Source: Streptomyces sp. MP131-18 (lineage in GTDB: Bacteria > Actinomycetota > Actinomycetes > Streptomycetales > Streptomycetaceae). Taken from it: a stretch of 64,000 bases of DNA. The notes below the pieces were generated by a model. It was given only the letters and a program-made list of their open reading frames with translations. It was not told the DNA's origin and did no database searches. This document shows positions 16,292-24,749 of the stretch, piece by piece; position 1 is the first letter of the stretch, and every line of letters begins with the position of its first letter. A program made the position numbers and the translations under genes. The stretch covers positions 4,375,970-4,439,969 of the forward strand of contig NZ_LZNS01000001.1 in the NCBI RefSeq assembly GCF_001984575.1, in the 5' to 3' direction.

Positions 16292-16397
16292 GCATCCTCT
16301 GCTTGCAGACGCGGGCGCTCCAGCGCCCTTCCGGCTGCCGCACGGACCCGGGGCTGGCGCGCGGTGCTACGCGCCACGCGCCGGACGGGGATCTCGA

Positions 16398-16940
16398 TTA
16401 CCGAGCCCTGGGATGCAGTCTCCTGCCGCGCATTCTCGGCTGCTTCCCCTGTCGCTCCGCTTCCCAGTCCGACTGGATGCGGCGCAGGGCGCTGACGCTC
16501 AATCCCAGCTCCGCCGAGAAGGCTTGTACGAGCTCGCGGTCCCAGCCGGAGACGCGCTCCCCGGGAGGGCTCGGCGGCGGCATGAACTCCGCGATCAGCC
16601 GGGTACGCGTCCGCAGCAGCCGCTGGTACTCCCGCGCCGCCTCCGGCAGCTGCTCCAGTGCCTCCTCCATCGAGGTCTCCCGAGCAGGAGCCCCCTCCTT
16701 CTCCCGCTTGGCCCGAACCAGGCCGCGCAACTGCCGCACCCAGTCATCGCTCAATCCCGCTGCCTGTGCGATCTTCTGCTGCAGCCCGCGCGGAGACCGC
16801 GTCCCCGCGTCCGGGTGCGCGTCAGCCACGAGCCCGTCGAGACGATCCCGCGCGGCGTCGATCGGCTCCACGAGGTCGTTGATGGGCTTCGCCGCTTTGC
16901 GCGCAGCCTTGATCGCGTCGTTGAGCGGGTCCTCCAGCAT
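16398..16940 (-). CDS. Putative HTH protein, candidate element regulator
   Basis: 180 residues. The N-terminus is a helical, charged region. Residues about 53-75 (LQQKIAQAAGLSDDWVRQLRGLV) have the spacing of a helix-turn-helix. A second HTH-like segment (FSAELGLSVSALRRIQSDW) lies near the C-terminus, before a basic tail. No ligand domain is visible. It is transcribed alone, leftward, from a region with a perfect 14-bp palindrome (16984-16997) and a CCGGTTTTCT half-site like that of the AACCGGTT promoters. It is one candidate for the network repressor; this is inference only. Confidence 0.6.
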   Translation of the reverse strand: MLEDPLNDAIKAARKAAKPINDLVEPIDAARDRLDGLVADAHPDAGTRSPRGLQQKIAQAAGLSDDWVRQLRGLVRAKREKEGAPARETSMEEALEQLPEAAREYQRLLRTRTRLIAEFMPPPSPPGERVSGWDRELVQAFSAELGLSVSALRRIQSDWEAERQGKQPRMRGRRLHPRAR

Positions 16941-16983
16941 GTGCACAGAGTGGCATACGGAAGTAGAAAACCGGAAACTGCGA

Positions 16984-16997
16984 CCGGTGATCACCGG
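16984..16997. promoter_or_regulatory. Palindrome upstream of HTH gene
   Basis: CCGGTGATCACCGG, perfect 14-bp dyad about 45 bp upstream of the 16940 start. Between it and the gene, the minus strand reads CCGGTTTTCTACTTCC, resembling the right half of the network operator. Possible autoregulatory region. Confidence 0.4.
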
Positions 16998-17179
16998 CCC
17001 CAGCGATCGATACTCGCCGCTTTCGACCCGAGCCGCCAGTGGACGCTGTTCTCGTCGTCTGCCCGTCCGGGGGCCGGGGACGCCTCGGGGCCCGGATGAC
17101 GGCCCGGACGTGATCACGATGCGGACGCGGCCTGTCGTGTGGCCGCGAAACGGCAGGTCGTGCCCGGTGTCGAGGCCGA

Positions 17180-17851
17180 TCACCTGCCGGCCCCCCGCTC
17201 GGGGTGAGGATTGCGAGGGAAGCGCCCTATGTCGCAGTAGGAGCCCTGGTGGACCAGCGAGTAGGTGTAGCGGCCCAGCTCGAACGTGATCGGTCCGGTC
17301 GCTCGGATCACCTTCTGATACGCCTCATGCAGGGTGAGCGTCATCCCGGGCGGCATCATGGCGAGCCCCGCGCTGCTCTCCGTGCGGCGTAGGTATACCA
17401 GCAGCTCGTACTTGGCCTCCTGGGCGGGCAGCAGGTAGGTGTTGCCGCCCACGGGGTCCAGCGGTGGCCGGTAGTCGGTGACGTGCCACCCGGCCGACAG
17501 GTCGTGGACGCCGTCGAGAGAGACGAGGCCGGCCAGGTGCCGGTCGATGGCCTCGCCGGCGCGCTGTTCGAATAGACTGTCCGAGACCTCGGCGGTGTGG
17601 GACAGGCGGAGATAGGCGGCCCGCGCTTCGCGCATGTTCTCGGTGGCGTTCTTCTGGTCGCAGTAGGTGGAGTACCACCACTCGCCGGTGGGGGAGAACC
17701 CGTCGCGCCGGCTTGTTCCGGTGTACATCCGGCCCGCCATCCAGCGGTCGCGGTCGTTGCCGAGGAAGATGCCCTCGAACTGGCCGGACCGGATTTCCTG
17801 TCGCCGCTGGTGGACGATCGTCCATTCTCCGGCCCTCTGGTTGGTCTTCAC
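17180..17851 (-). CDS. Hypothetical protein, 223 aa
   Basis: GTG start with AAGGAGAG, overlapping the upstream stop. Soluble, with a basic aromatic N-terminal half (FLGNDRDRWMAGRMYTGTSRRDG; WYSTYCDQK) and a helical middle. No catalytic motif. Last gene of a leftward operon that may start as far up as 20335. Confidence 0.65.
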   Translation of the reverse strand: MKTNQRAGEWTIVHQRRQEIRSGQFEGIFLGNDRDRWMAGRMYTGTSRRDGFSPTGEWWYSTYCDQKNATENMREARAAYLRLSHTAEVSDSLFEQRAGEAIDRHLAGLVSLDGVHDLSAGWHVTDYRPPLDPVGGNTYLLPAQEAKYELLVYLRRTESSAGLAMMPPGMTLTLHEAYQKVIRATGPITFELGRYTYSLVHQGSYCDIGRFPRNPHPERGAGR

Positions 17852-18435
17852 GTGCGGCTCTCCTTCCATGCGGCGTACTTCCTGGCGGCCTCGTCCGGAA
17901 CGAGGCGGGGGAACGTGTCGGCCCAACTGCGAAGCGAGTTGGATTCGTAGTCGTCGAGCGGTCCGGTGATGAGGTCGGGCTGCTCGGTGAGCTGGGCCAC
18001 GCTCTGCCGGGAGCCACGCTCCTCGAACAGGGCCTGGGCTCCCAACTGGGCCCGGTTGTAGGGCGTGTGGTGAGTGGTGCAAAGGCGCCTCCGGTTGCCG
18101 GACGGCTTGTGGATCACCATGAGGTCGGCGGGCATCGGGAACGGGCGCGGGCAGCCCATGCAGTGGAAGATCCCGTAGTTGTGCTCCGGGCCGCCGCGGT
18201 GGACTTCCGCGTGGTCGGTGATGATCTCGAAGTCGGTGATCTCCGGGGTGATCTCGGACAGCGGACGCCGGTAGGTGCCGGCGTGGAAGGTGCTGACGAC
18301 GGCCGCGTAGGGAGTGGACGTCTTCCGCCGGCACGGAGTCCCGTCCTTCTTGACGAGGCGCTCGACAACGCCGAAGTGATGCTCGGTGTGACCGTCGATG
18401 TCCACGACCACGCGCACGATGTCGCCTGTGTCCAC
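17848..18435 (-). CDS. Hypothetical protein, 195 aa
   Basis: GTG start with AAGGAG. The N-terminal 45 residues look like a small beta-barrel (DIVRVVVDIDGHTEHHFGVV). A single CMGCPRPF motif and a later LCTTHHTPYN give a possible Cys2-Cys/His metal site. The C-terminus is helical. Function unknown. Confidence 0.65.
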   Translation of the reverse strand: MDTGDIVRVVVDIDGHTEHHFGVVERLVKKDGTPCRRKTSTPYAAVVSTFHAGTYRRPLSEITPEITDFEIITDHAEVHRGGPEHNYGIFHCMGCPRPFPMPADLMVIHKPSGNRRRLCTTHHTPYNRAQLGAQALFEERGSRQSVAQLTEQPDLITGPLDDYESNSLRSWADTFPRLVPDEAARKYAAWKESRT

Positions 18436-18516
18436 GGCTTCTCCTTGGGTGAGAACTCGAACGAAGGCTGAGCGCCCGCTGAGGCGGGAGCGCCGCTCAG
18501 GGGCTCGGTGCGGATG

Positions 18517-19167
18517 TCAACGGGGTGCGACAGGGGCTCGGCGGGTGGTTCCGAACCAGTTGGTTTCGTATCGGTGGTCGCTCCAGGGGCCGGTCAGGCG
18601 CATGCCCCATCGTTCGAGGTTGGCGGCAAGGCGCCGGTCGGTCTCGGCGGCGTCGAAGCTGGTCGCGCCGTAGAACAGGCGGCGTGGTTCGTGGGAGCAT
18701 CCGCACGTGCACACCAGTCGGAGCGCGATCGTGCCGTCGACGCTGTAGCGGGCCAGCTCGACGCACGCGAATCCCCGGGCGCACTGTTCGGCGCGCTGCG
18801 CGTCCCAGGCGTCCCGGGCGTTGGACAGCGCCTTCTGCGCGTCCCGAACCATCGCTTTCGTGATCCCCGCCTCGGTGAACTCGCCGGTGTTCCATCCGCC
18901 GCTCACCTCGCGCAGCAGGTTGGACAGGGCGACAGACACGCAGCCCAGTTCGTAACCCAGGTTGAAGCCGTCGCCGTATCCGGCACCGGTCTCGTGCACG
19001 GGGCGGTGACACAGGTGGTAGGCGCTCTCACCCTCCATCGGCTTGGCGTCGTCGAGGATCGCCCGGACGGTCGGGTAGTCCTGGGAGGGGCAGTACTGGG
19101 AGATGTTGTGCGCGTACAGCTCGGCGGGGAGGGCGAGGGAGCCGACCGGGTTGGTCACGGCGGGCAT
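18517..19167 (-). CDS. Hypothetical protein, 216 aa
   Basis: GAAAGGA precedes the ATG. Helical protein with a late CTCGCSHEPRRLFYGATSF segment holding three cysteines and a His. A hairpin made of the GC repeats at 18475-18508 separates it from the next gene downstream. No family recognised. Confidence 0.6.
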   Translation of the reverse strand: MPAVTNPVGSLALPAELYAHNISQYCPSQDYPTVRAILDDAKPMEGESAYHLCHRPVHETGAGYGDGFNLGYELGCVSVALSNLLREVSGGWNTGEFTEAGITKAMVRDAQKALSNARDAWDAQRAEQCARGFACVELARYSVDGTIALRLVCTCGCSHEPRRLFYGATSFDAAETDRRLAANLERWGMRLTGPWSDHRYETNWFGTTRRAPVAPR

Positions 19168-19223
19168 AACAAGGGTCCTTTCGCGGGCGTCGATGGGTGG
19201 GGAGGGAGAGACGGAAGCCGGTC

Positions 19224-19721
19224 TCATGGGGTGCAGCACGGGCACGCGGGGAGGTTTCGTGGTACCACCGACCGCTGGTAGCGGACGGTCGTGACTTCCA
19301 GCAGCCTCAGCAACTCGCGGCGGATGTAAGGGTTGTGCTCCGCCTGCTCGTGCCAGTGGCGAACGGCGTCGGGGTTGAGCAGGGCATATGGTCCGCACCG
19401 CAGGAAGCGGTAGTGGCGTAGGGCTTGGTAGGCGCCATCCGGGACGGCGGGTGGCGGGGTCGGCTGGCCGGGGCCGGGAAGATCGGCGAGTTCGATGGAC
19501 CTGGTGGTGACGACTCTTGTGTGCTCGACGACGCGCGTGACGAGAACGTGGTCCGCCGTGTGGGCGATGTGGTGGCGCACCGCGCGCGCGGCGGCCAGGT
19601 GCGTCGAGGAGTGCTCGGCTCCGATGCCGCGTGTGCGGTCCTGGGGGTCACGCTGTTGGACGTGCACGGTCCAGGACATGACGGTCTCGGTCGTGGGCGG
19701 GAACGAGAGCGCGATGGTCAT
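19224..19721 (-). CDS. Hypothetical protein, 165 aa
   Basis: ATG at 19721 preferred over an in-frame TTG at 19727. Begins with strands (MTIALSFPPTTETVMSWTVHV), then His-rich helices (HHIAHTADHVLV), and ends CPCCTP, a possible metal-binding tail. Preceded by a strong hairpin at 19741-19762. Confidence 0.6.
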   Translation of the reverse strand: MTIALSFPPTTETVMSWTVHVQQRDPQDRTRGIGAEHSSTHLAAARAVRHHIAHTADHVLVTRVVEHTRVVTTRSIELADLPGPGQPTPPPAVPDGAYQALRHYRFLRCGPYALLNPDAVRHWHEQAEHNPYIRRELLRLLEVTTVRYQRSVVPRNLPACPCCTP

Positions 19722-19740
19722 GATCAAGGTCTCCGGAAGG

Positions 19741-19762
19741 CCCCGGCCGCGAGCGGCCGGGG
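19741..19762. terminator. Intercistronic hairpin
   Basis: Perfect 10-bp GC stem CCCCGGCCGC/GCGGCCGGGG with a 2-nt spacer between the genes ending at 19794 and beginning at 19721. Likely attenuator, or processing or termination signal within the leftward operon. Confidence 0.5.
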
Positions 19763-19793
19763 CGGGGCGGGTTGGACACAGGGCGAGGGTCGG

Positions 19794-19958
19794 TCAGCGT
19801 TCGGGGTCGCGGCGGGCGCTCAGCCACGTCTCGACGGCGTCGTCGAACTTCTCCTCGTGGCCCTCGGCGGCCTGGACCACCTGGAGCGAGCAGTCGTCGC
19901 TGTGGGAGCTGCCGTTGTCGGCGCAGCCCGTGCCGTCACAGCCCATCGGTTTGCTCAC
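19794..19958 (-). CDS. Small hypothetical protein, 54 aa
   Basis: GTG at 19958 overlaps the previous stop (GTGA). The peptide has three early cysteines (GCDGTGCADN, then DDCSLQ) and an acidic helix. Function unknown; kept for its coupling. Confidence 0.5.
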   Translation of the reverse strand: MSKPMGCDGTGCADNGSSHSDDCSLQVVQAAEGHEEKFDDAVETWLSARRDPER

Positions 19959-20335
19959 GCGCTCTCCGCCGGCGCCTCGTCCAGGCGCAGCCACGCGCCG
20001 AGCAGCGCGATCAGCGACTCGATTACCTCTCGGTGGAGGAGGTGTTGTGGGCGCAGGCAGTTGCGCTTGCGGAAGAGCCATTCGAGCTGGCCGAGCTCCT
20101 CGCGGAACCAGTCCCGGTTCTCGAGGCTGATCTCGATCGTGGAGGTGTAAGTGGCGCGTCCCTCCACGCCTTTCAGACGGCGCAGGGTGGCCAGCGCGGT
20201 GTGCGGTGCGCTGGAGTCGGTGGTGGCCGCCGTCGCCAGGTAGTTGGCGACGGCGCTGGGGAGGATGACTGTGGTGGCCGTCGTTTTGCCTGCCAGCCGC
20301 TCTGGCGTGGTGCCAGGCTGCGGTATGTGCGGCAT
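19955..20335 (-). CDS. Hypothetical protein, 126 aa, first gene of leftward operon
   Basis: GAAGGGGA lies upstream of the ATG. Helical protein; the middle reads ISLENRDWFREELGQLEWLFRKRN, an amphipathic segment with paired tryptophans. It is the first gene behind the leftward promoter at 20445-20473 and its hairpin leader. Confidence 0.65.
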   Translation of the reverse strand: MPHIPQPGTTPERLAGKTTATTVILPSAVANYLATAATTDSSAPHTALATLRRLKGVEGRATYTSTIEISLENRDWFREELGQLEWLFRKRNCLRPQHLLHREVIESLIALLGAWLRLDEAPAESA

Positions 20336-20380
20336 ACTCGAAGTCCCCTTCTGTTCATCGCACGTGGACTCAAGGGATTC

Positions 20381-20411
20381 GGCGGCCGGGGAAGATCAGT
20401 CCCCGGCCGCC
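20381..20411 (-). promoter_or_regulatory. Leader hairpin of leftward operon
   Basis: Perfect 11-bp stem GGCGGCCGGGG (20381-20391) / CCCCGGCCGCC (20401-20411), between the promoter and the 20335 start. Same design as the leader hairpins at 6703-6780 and 9919-10021. Confidence 0.6.
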
Positions 20412-20444
20412 ATTCTGTTGCCATCACCTGTGATGGCCAGCCTC

Positions 20445-20473
20445 ATTTAAGCGTGCAGAGAACCGGTTGTCAA
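20445..20473 (-). promoter_or_regulatory. AACCGGTT-operator promoter 5 (leftward)
   Basis: Minus strand TTGACA (20473-20468), 17-bp spacer ACCGGTTCTCTGCACGC, TTAAAT (20450-20445). It faces away from promoter 6, as the pair at 4854/4941 does. Confidence 0.85.
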
Positions 20474-20589
20474 CATCCTTAAAGGGGTTAGGGTATGCGT
20501 GGCGAGATTGGCGATCGGCCTCTCGGTTGGGGTGTCGGGGTGGCGTCTGATCTGCTGGGATTCCCCCTCGGGGGAAAGTGTTAAGAGTG

Positions 20590-20618
20590 TTGACAACCGG
20601 TTCTCTGCACTCTTAATG
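20590..20618 (+). promoter_or_regulatory. AACCGGTT-operator promoter 6 (rightward)
   Basis: TTGACA (20590-20595), 17-bp spacer ACCGGTTCTCTGCACTC, TTAATG (20613-20618; TAATGT with an 18-bp spacer is also possible). Drives the operon 20676 to about 26116. Confidence 0.85.
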
Positions 20619-20675
20619 TAGGGTCGTCGGGTCGGTCGCCTGCCCGGAGCATCTGCCGAGTGAGCAGGAGTCACG

Positions 20676-20844
20676 ATGATCAGCAAGCACGCCCGCGTGA
20701 ACACCCCCGACGGCCCGGCCGCCGTGATCTCCGTGGACGAGATGCCAGCGGACTCTCCATCAAGGTCGAACTCGACCGCACCGACGTGACTGCCACCGGC
20801 GTGGCCCGCTACCGGCCGAGAAGGTCACCGAGATCACCGACTGA
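20676..20844 (+). pseudogene. Frameshifted small gene
   Basis: Starts at ATG 20676 with AGCAGGAG upstream. It reads MISKHARVNTPDGPAAVISV, then must shift frame near 20753 to continue GLSIKVELDRTDVTATGVAR, and shift again near 20815 to end EKVTEITD followed by TGA. Each shift corresponds to loss of one base. Read straight, the product stops after 37 residues. Either a recently broken small element gene or two sequencing deletions. Function unknown. Confidence 0.6.
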
Positions 20845-20970
20845 ACCACCAGCCCCCGGGCGGGTCCCGGACCACCGCCGGAGGGGCACGGCTTCACGGC
20901 TGCGCGACGGCCCGGTGCGCGCCGATCCGCGAACACGGCCCCACCCTTGGCCGGCAGGAGGCACACCGCC

Positions 20971-21252
20971 ATGACCACCCCCGACAGCCCATACGGCTTC
21001 GCCACAGATGACACCAGACGCGTCCTCGTCCACGTCGTCAGTCCGGAGGGCTGGAGCACCCGTGACCTACCCGGTCATCCCGAATCGCTCTGGCCCGAAC
21101 ATCGCGAGCCGCGCACCGTCCACGGCGCCTGGGCCATGTGCGGCACCGGCCTGGACACCCCTGCCGACTGGCCCAACCCCGCAGCGGGACAGAAGTGGTG
21201 CCCCCGCTGCGTCGATCCCGCCCGCCGTGAACTGGAACTCACCCGCGTCTAG
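20971..21252 (+). CDS. Hypothetical protein, 93 aa
   Basis: CAGGAGG precedes the ATG. Mid-protein AMCGTGLDTP and late WCPRCVDP supply three cysteines for a possible zinc site. The N-terminus looks strand-rich (RRVLVHVVSPEG). Function unknown. Confidence 0.65.
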   Translation: MTTPDSPYGFATDDTRRVLVHVVSPEGWSTRDLPGHPESLWPEHREPRTVHGAWAMCGTGLDTPADWPNPAAGQKWCPRCVDPARRELELTRV

Positions 21253-21279
21253 ACCTGCTCGTACAGGAGCTGCATCCCG

Positions 21280-21675
21280 ATGACCGACCTCAACCAGCAG
21301 CACGACCGCGCAGCCCATCTCCTCCTCCACTTGCTGCACCCGGCGCCGCGGACGGCCCACGTCCTCACCGTGGTTGCCATCCGCAGCCCCCGCACCGTTC
21401 TCCACAGCGCGGCCGTGTACATCACCGCTCAGGGTGTGCTGGCCGAGCAGAAGGACATGGCGGCACTCACCGTGGTCTGCGCCTTGGGCTCCACCGCGAT
21501 CGACGGCGGCCTGATCGCCCTGGACGACATGCGCCACGTCTGCGCCTGGGCGCTGCGCGCCGGATATGCCGACCCGCTCACCGCCGGTGAGCTTCGCGCC
21601 CACGACCAAGCCGCCGTGCTCCTCAGCCAGGGATCGCAGCCGATCGACGCCTACCCGATACCCGACGACCTCTGA
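21280..21675 (+). CDS. Hypothetical protein, 131 aa
   Basis: AGGAG upstream. Helical/hydrophobic soluble protein (HLLLHLLHPAPRTAHVLTVV; MAALTVVCALGSTAIDGGLI) that may be partly membrane-associated, although no clean transmembrane helix is evident. Function unknown. Confidence 0.6.
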   Translation: MTDLNQQHDRAAHLLLHLLHPAPRTAHVLTVVAIRSPRTVLHSAAVYITAQGVLAEQKDMAALTVVCALGSTAIDGGLIALDDMRHVCAWALRAGYADPLTAGELRAHDQAAVLLSQGSQPIDAYPIPDDL

Positions 21676-21775
21676 CGCCCGGCCCGTCAGCCGGACCGAA
21701 CCGGGATGCACGTACCCCGAGCCGCTGACACAGCCACCTCACCGAGTACGCCCTTCACCGAAGCAGGTCACCGCG

Positions 21776-22288
21776 ATGCGAGAGATCACCAACCAGGACC
21801 GAGCGGATCGAGCCCGCCACGCCGTCACCGCCTACACCTCCACCATCCTGACCAGCCGTCCCGGCAACGACGCATGGCAGCTCGCACTGGCAGGACAGCA
21901 CGCCGCCGAACGGTTCGCCCAGGCCACCCGCCGCAGCCCCAAGGAACACACGCTCCTTGACGCCGAGCACGCCTGCGAGGTCATCGGTGACCTGGTCGGA
22001 GACCTCTTCCACCTCTTCCGCGCCGCCGACGAGCGGGCCCAGGCCGAAGACCTTGCCGCCGCCGTGCTCTCACTCATCCGGCCCGGTCGCACGACCGCCG
22101 CCCGCGATCTGGCCTTCCTCACCAAGACCGCGCCGGGCACCTACGTCGTCGCGGAGACCGCTGCTGCCGCGCTCACGGCCGCCGCGGTTCTGTACGAGCT
22201 CGATGTCGACGCACTGCTCCGCCAAGCCTGTGGCCGCTTCGCCCAGGAAGTCGAAGACGAGATCGACGACATCGAGCCCCCCTTCTGA
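21776..22288 (+). CDS. Hypothetical protein, 170 aa
   Basis: All-helical soluble protein with an acidic tail (FAQEVEDEIDDIEPPF). The ATG has only a weak AGG upstream. No motif recognised. In the operon of promoter 6. Confidence 0.6.
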   Translation: MREITNQDRADRARHAVTAYTSTILTSRPGNDAWQLALAGQHAAERFAQATRRSPKEHTLLDAEHACEVIGDLVGDLFHLFRAADERAQAEDLAAAVLSLIRPGRTTAARDLAFLTKTAPGTYVVAETAAAALTAAAVLYELDVDALLRQACGRFAQEVEDEIDDIEPPF

Positions 22289-22408
22289 ACCAACTGCCGG
22301 ACATTGCCCGCCGACCGGAGCATCGCCGCGGCGAGCGGCCAGAACCCACGCACGACCCACGCCCCTCCGACAAGCAATCCCCAGCACACCCACGACAGGG
22401 ACCGACGT

Positions 22409-23212
22409 ATGACCAGCGATCTCCAGCGGACTCAGTCCGCTGCCCTCCAGCGCAGCGGAATTCTGGACGGCTACGACTGGACGCTCCAACTCCGGACGCG
22501 TCGTCGCAGCCTCGGCCTCACCATCAAGCCCGGCGGACACATCGTCATCGCAGTCCCGCCCGATGCGCCGACCGACAAGGTTCTGAAGTTCATCGAGGCC
22601 AAGCGTCACTGGATCAAGACGAACGTGGCCAAGTCCACGGCGAACAAGGCAACCCCCCGCGTCCTCTCCCTTGCTGACGGAAAAGAGGAAGACGTCTTCT
22701 TCCTCGGAAACGCCTACCGCCTGCGACTGAACACCGCGTCGACGTCGACCTCTATCGACCCACGGATGTTCGGCGGTATCCAGTACCTCAACATGCCGCG
22801 GATACGGGCGCATGGAGAGCGTGGCCGCAGCCTCATCTCCTGGTACCAGCGCGAGGGAACACGCTGGGCGCAGGATCGGGCAGCGCCGTGGCTCGACCGC
22901 CTTCGGCTGAGTCGCAACGCTCCCAGCATCCAGACCAGGGACCTCGGAACACGTCGCTGGGGCGTATACCGGCGCAAAGGCCATCGCGTGGAACTCCACT
23001 GGCCGCTCTTCCAGCTTCCCGACCACCTCGTCGAGTACGTCCTGGTCCACGAGCTCATACATGCCACCCGGCCGCCGGGAAAGCCCCACGGGCCCGAATG
23101 GCAGGCGCGCATGACCGAAGCGATACCTTACTGGCGCCTGATGAAGAAGGAACTCAACCAGCGCGGACCCAGCCTCTGGATCGGTCACGTGGCCCCGCAC
23201 GATGAGAACTGA
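22409..23212 (+). CDS. YgjP-like zinc metallopeptidase domain protein
   Basis: 267 residues of the YgjP/DUF45 type. Residues 29-50 (RTRRRSLGLTIKPGGHIVIAVP) form the family's N-terminal strands, followed by the conserved helix KVLKFIEAKRHWI. The zinc site HELIH (214-218) and H227 in GKPHGPEW are intact, giving the HExxH-x8-H pattern. Family members are often found in restriction or mobile loci and resemble SprT-type proteases. Substrate unknown. A basic insert (135-175) is larger than in chromosomal homologues. Confidence 0.85.
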   Translation: MTSDLQRTQSAALQRSGILDGYDWTLQLRTRRRSLGLTIKPGGHIVIAVPPDAPTDKVLKFIEAKRHWIKTNVAKSTANKATPRVLSLADGKEEDVFFLGNAYRLRLNTASTSTSIDPRMFGGIQYLNMPRIRAHGERGRSLISWYQREGTRWAQDRAAPWLDRLRLSRNAPSIQTRDLGTRRWGVYRRKGHRVELHWPLFQLPDHLVEYVLVHELIHATRPPGKPHGPEWQARMTEAIPYWRLMKKELNQRGPSLWIGHVAPHDEN

Positions 23213-23403
23213 ATTCCCCCAGCCCGAACACGATGTCCACGCCCACGTGCATGGACACGCGGCCGCAGCCGCCTCTCGTTGCCCTGTGGCGGATACCTGC
23301 TGGAGCCGGGCTGCCCCATCCCCAGCTTGACCAGCGGCAACAGCGCTACCTGGCACCTCGCCACTCACCGTCCAGGCCCTCTCACCCTCGCGAGAAAGAT
23401 CTC

Positions 23404-23763
23404 ATGAGCATTCCCCTGATCGATTTCCTTTCCGGCTACAGCAGGCACGCGGAAGACGACCATTCCTGCGACATCGTGGAACCCCCGGCGCCCCAAGAAG
23501 GCACCGAAGAGACGAAACTCCAGCCCTGCGCCTACTGCCGGGTCATGGCCACCGGCGAACGTGTTCCCAAGGGGCCGTCCTCGGTGTACCGCGTGGTGCT
23601 GGTGGGGGAGGACGCCGGAGCCGCCCTGGCGGAGGCATACCGGCTCACCTGCCTCGCCCTGAACCGGACAGGTCTCCCGGGCAACGACCGGTCAAGCCTG
23701 CGAGCGATGAAGTCACGCATCGAGGCCCTGGCAGCAAACCTCGGTTGGAGGCTCGATGCGTGA
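23404..23763 (+). CDS. Hypothetical protein, 119 aa
   Basis: Starts MSIPLIDFLSGY. Contains CAYCRVMATGERVPKGPSS, a CxxC unit, and a helical C-terminus. A weak GAAAG site is present. Its end overlaps the next gene start by 8 nt. Function unknown. Confidence 0.6.
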   Translation: MSIPLIDFLSGYSRHAEDDHSCDIVEPPAPQEGTEETKLQPCAYCRVMATGERVPKGPSSVYRVVLVGEDAGAALAEAYRLTCLALNRTGLPGNDRSSLRAMKSRIEALAANLGWRLDA

Positions 23764-24616
23764 GGCCGACCAGCGTGCCGCCGCCCGCGCCGTGTTCGAA
23801 CAGGTCGATCGCTGCGCCCGGGGAGCGACGACGCTGCGCTTCCTGAACAACGGCGGACGCTCGAAGCTGCTGCCTCTCCCGGGCGACGGCGATGGCACCC
23901 CCATACCTCTGGCTCCCACGATCCATCGCGCCATCGCCACCGATGTGCTCACAGCCGCCCACGCCTACGCGCGCACCGTGCATGGACGCCGCGCCGACTG
24001 GCCCACCCACATCACGATCGCTCGCCCTGACGTCCCGGAGGCCGACGACGGCGAGTTCCAGACGCCCGACGACGGCGTGTGGGTGGAGGCACGCCTCGTG
24101 GTCCCCGGCGTCCAACTGCTCGGAGGCGGGCCCCTCGGCCCGTGGCGGTACGTCTACTCCGCGCACACGAGGGAGACGACGGACCACCGCGAGGGCGTCA
24201 CCCAACTCATCCTCACCGGTCCTGGCTCTCCGGACTCCCGCCGGCGGGTGTACCGGCCGGACGACCAGCTCGTCGTCCGTCGACCCGATCTGGGCAACTT
24301 TCCGACCCACGCGGAGGAAGAGGCGCCGGACGTGCTCTCCCGGCTGGACCGTCTCCTCGCGAAGCGCGGCGCGCATGCCATGAGCCTATCCAGCCGCGAA
24401 CAGCACATCGTGGCCTACTACCTGGCGCACACAGACCCCGTTATGGCACCGCCGGATTCCCCTGCCGCCGGCCCCGGCTATGACGTCACCGCCGCCTACA
24501 ACCGCTACCGGGACACGGCCGACTACGACCTGCTGAACAACTTCGCAGCGCGACGCCGCTGGATCGCATCCTACCGGCACATCGCCGCCCTGGCCGATGG
24601 TGAGAACGGTCGATGA
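23756..24616 (+). CDS. Hypothetical protein, 286 aa
   Basis: Soluble alpha/beta protein overlapping the previous gene. The middle has a strand-rich WVEARLVVPGVQLLGGGPLG and a basic RRRVYRPDDQLVVRRPD. The C-terminus is helical with many Tyr residues (AYNRYRDTADYDLLNN). No recognised family; no transmembrane segment. Confidence 0.6.
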   Translation: MREADQRAAARAVFEQVDRCARGATTLRFLNNGGRSKLLPLPGDGDGTPIPLAPTIHRAIATDVLTAAHAYARTVHGRRADWPTHITIARPDVPEADDGEFQTPDDGVWVEARLVVPGVQLLGGGPLGPWRYVYSAHTRETTDHREGVTQLILTGPGSPDSRRRVYRPDDQLVVRRPDLGNFPTHAEEEAPDVLSRLDRLLAKRGAHAMSLSSREQHIVAYYLAHTDPVMAPPDSPAAGPGYDVTAAYNRYRDTADYDLLNNFAARRRWIASYRHIAALADGENGR

Positions 24617-24749
24617 CGCCGCTGCGCCGCCGCGCGCCCCTGTTCACACGGCCCGCCCGCCGACGGCGGCGAGACAAGCACCACGCACCTCCCCGACTCA
24701 ACGGCACGTCGCGCACCCCTCACTTCAGTCCCGCAAGGAGCACCACCAC

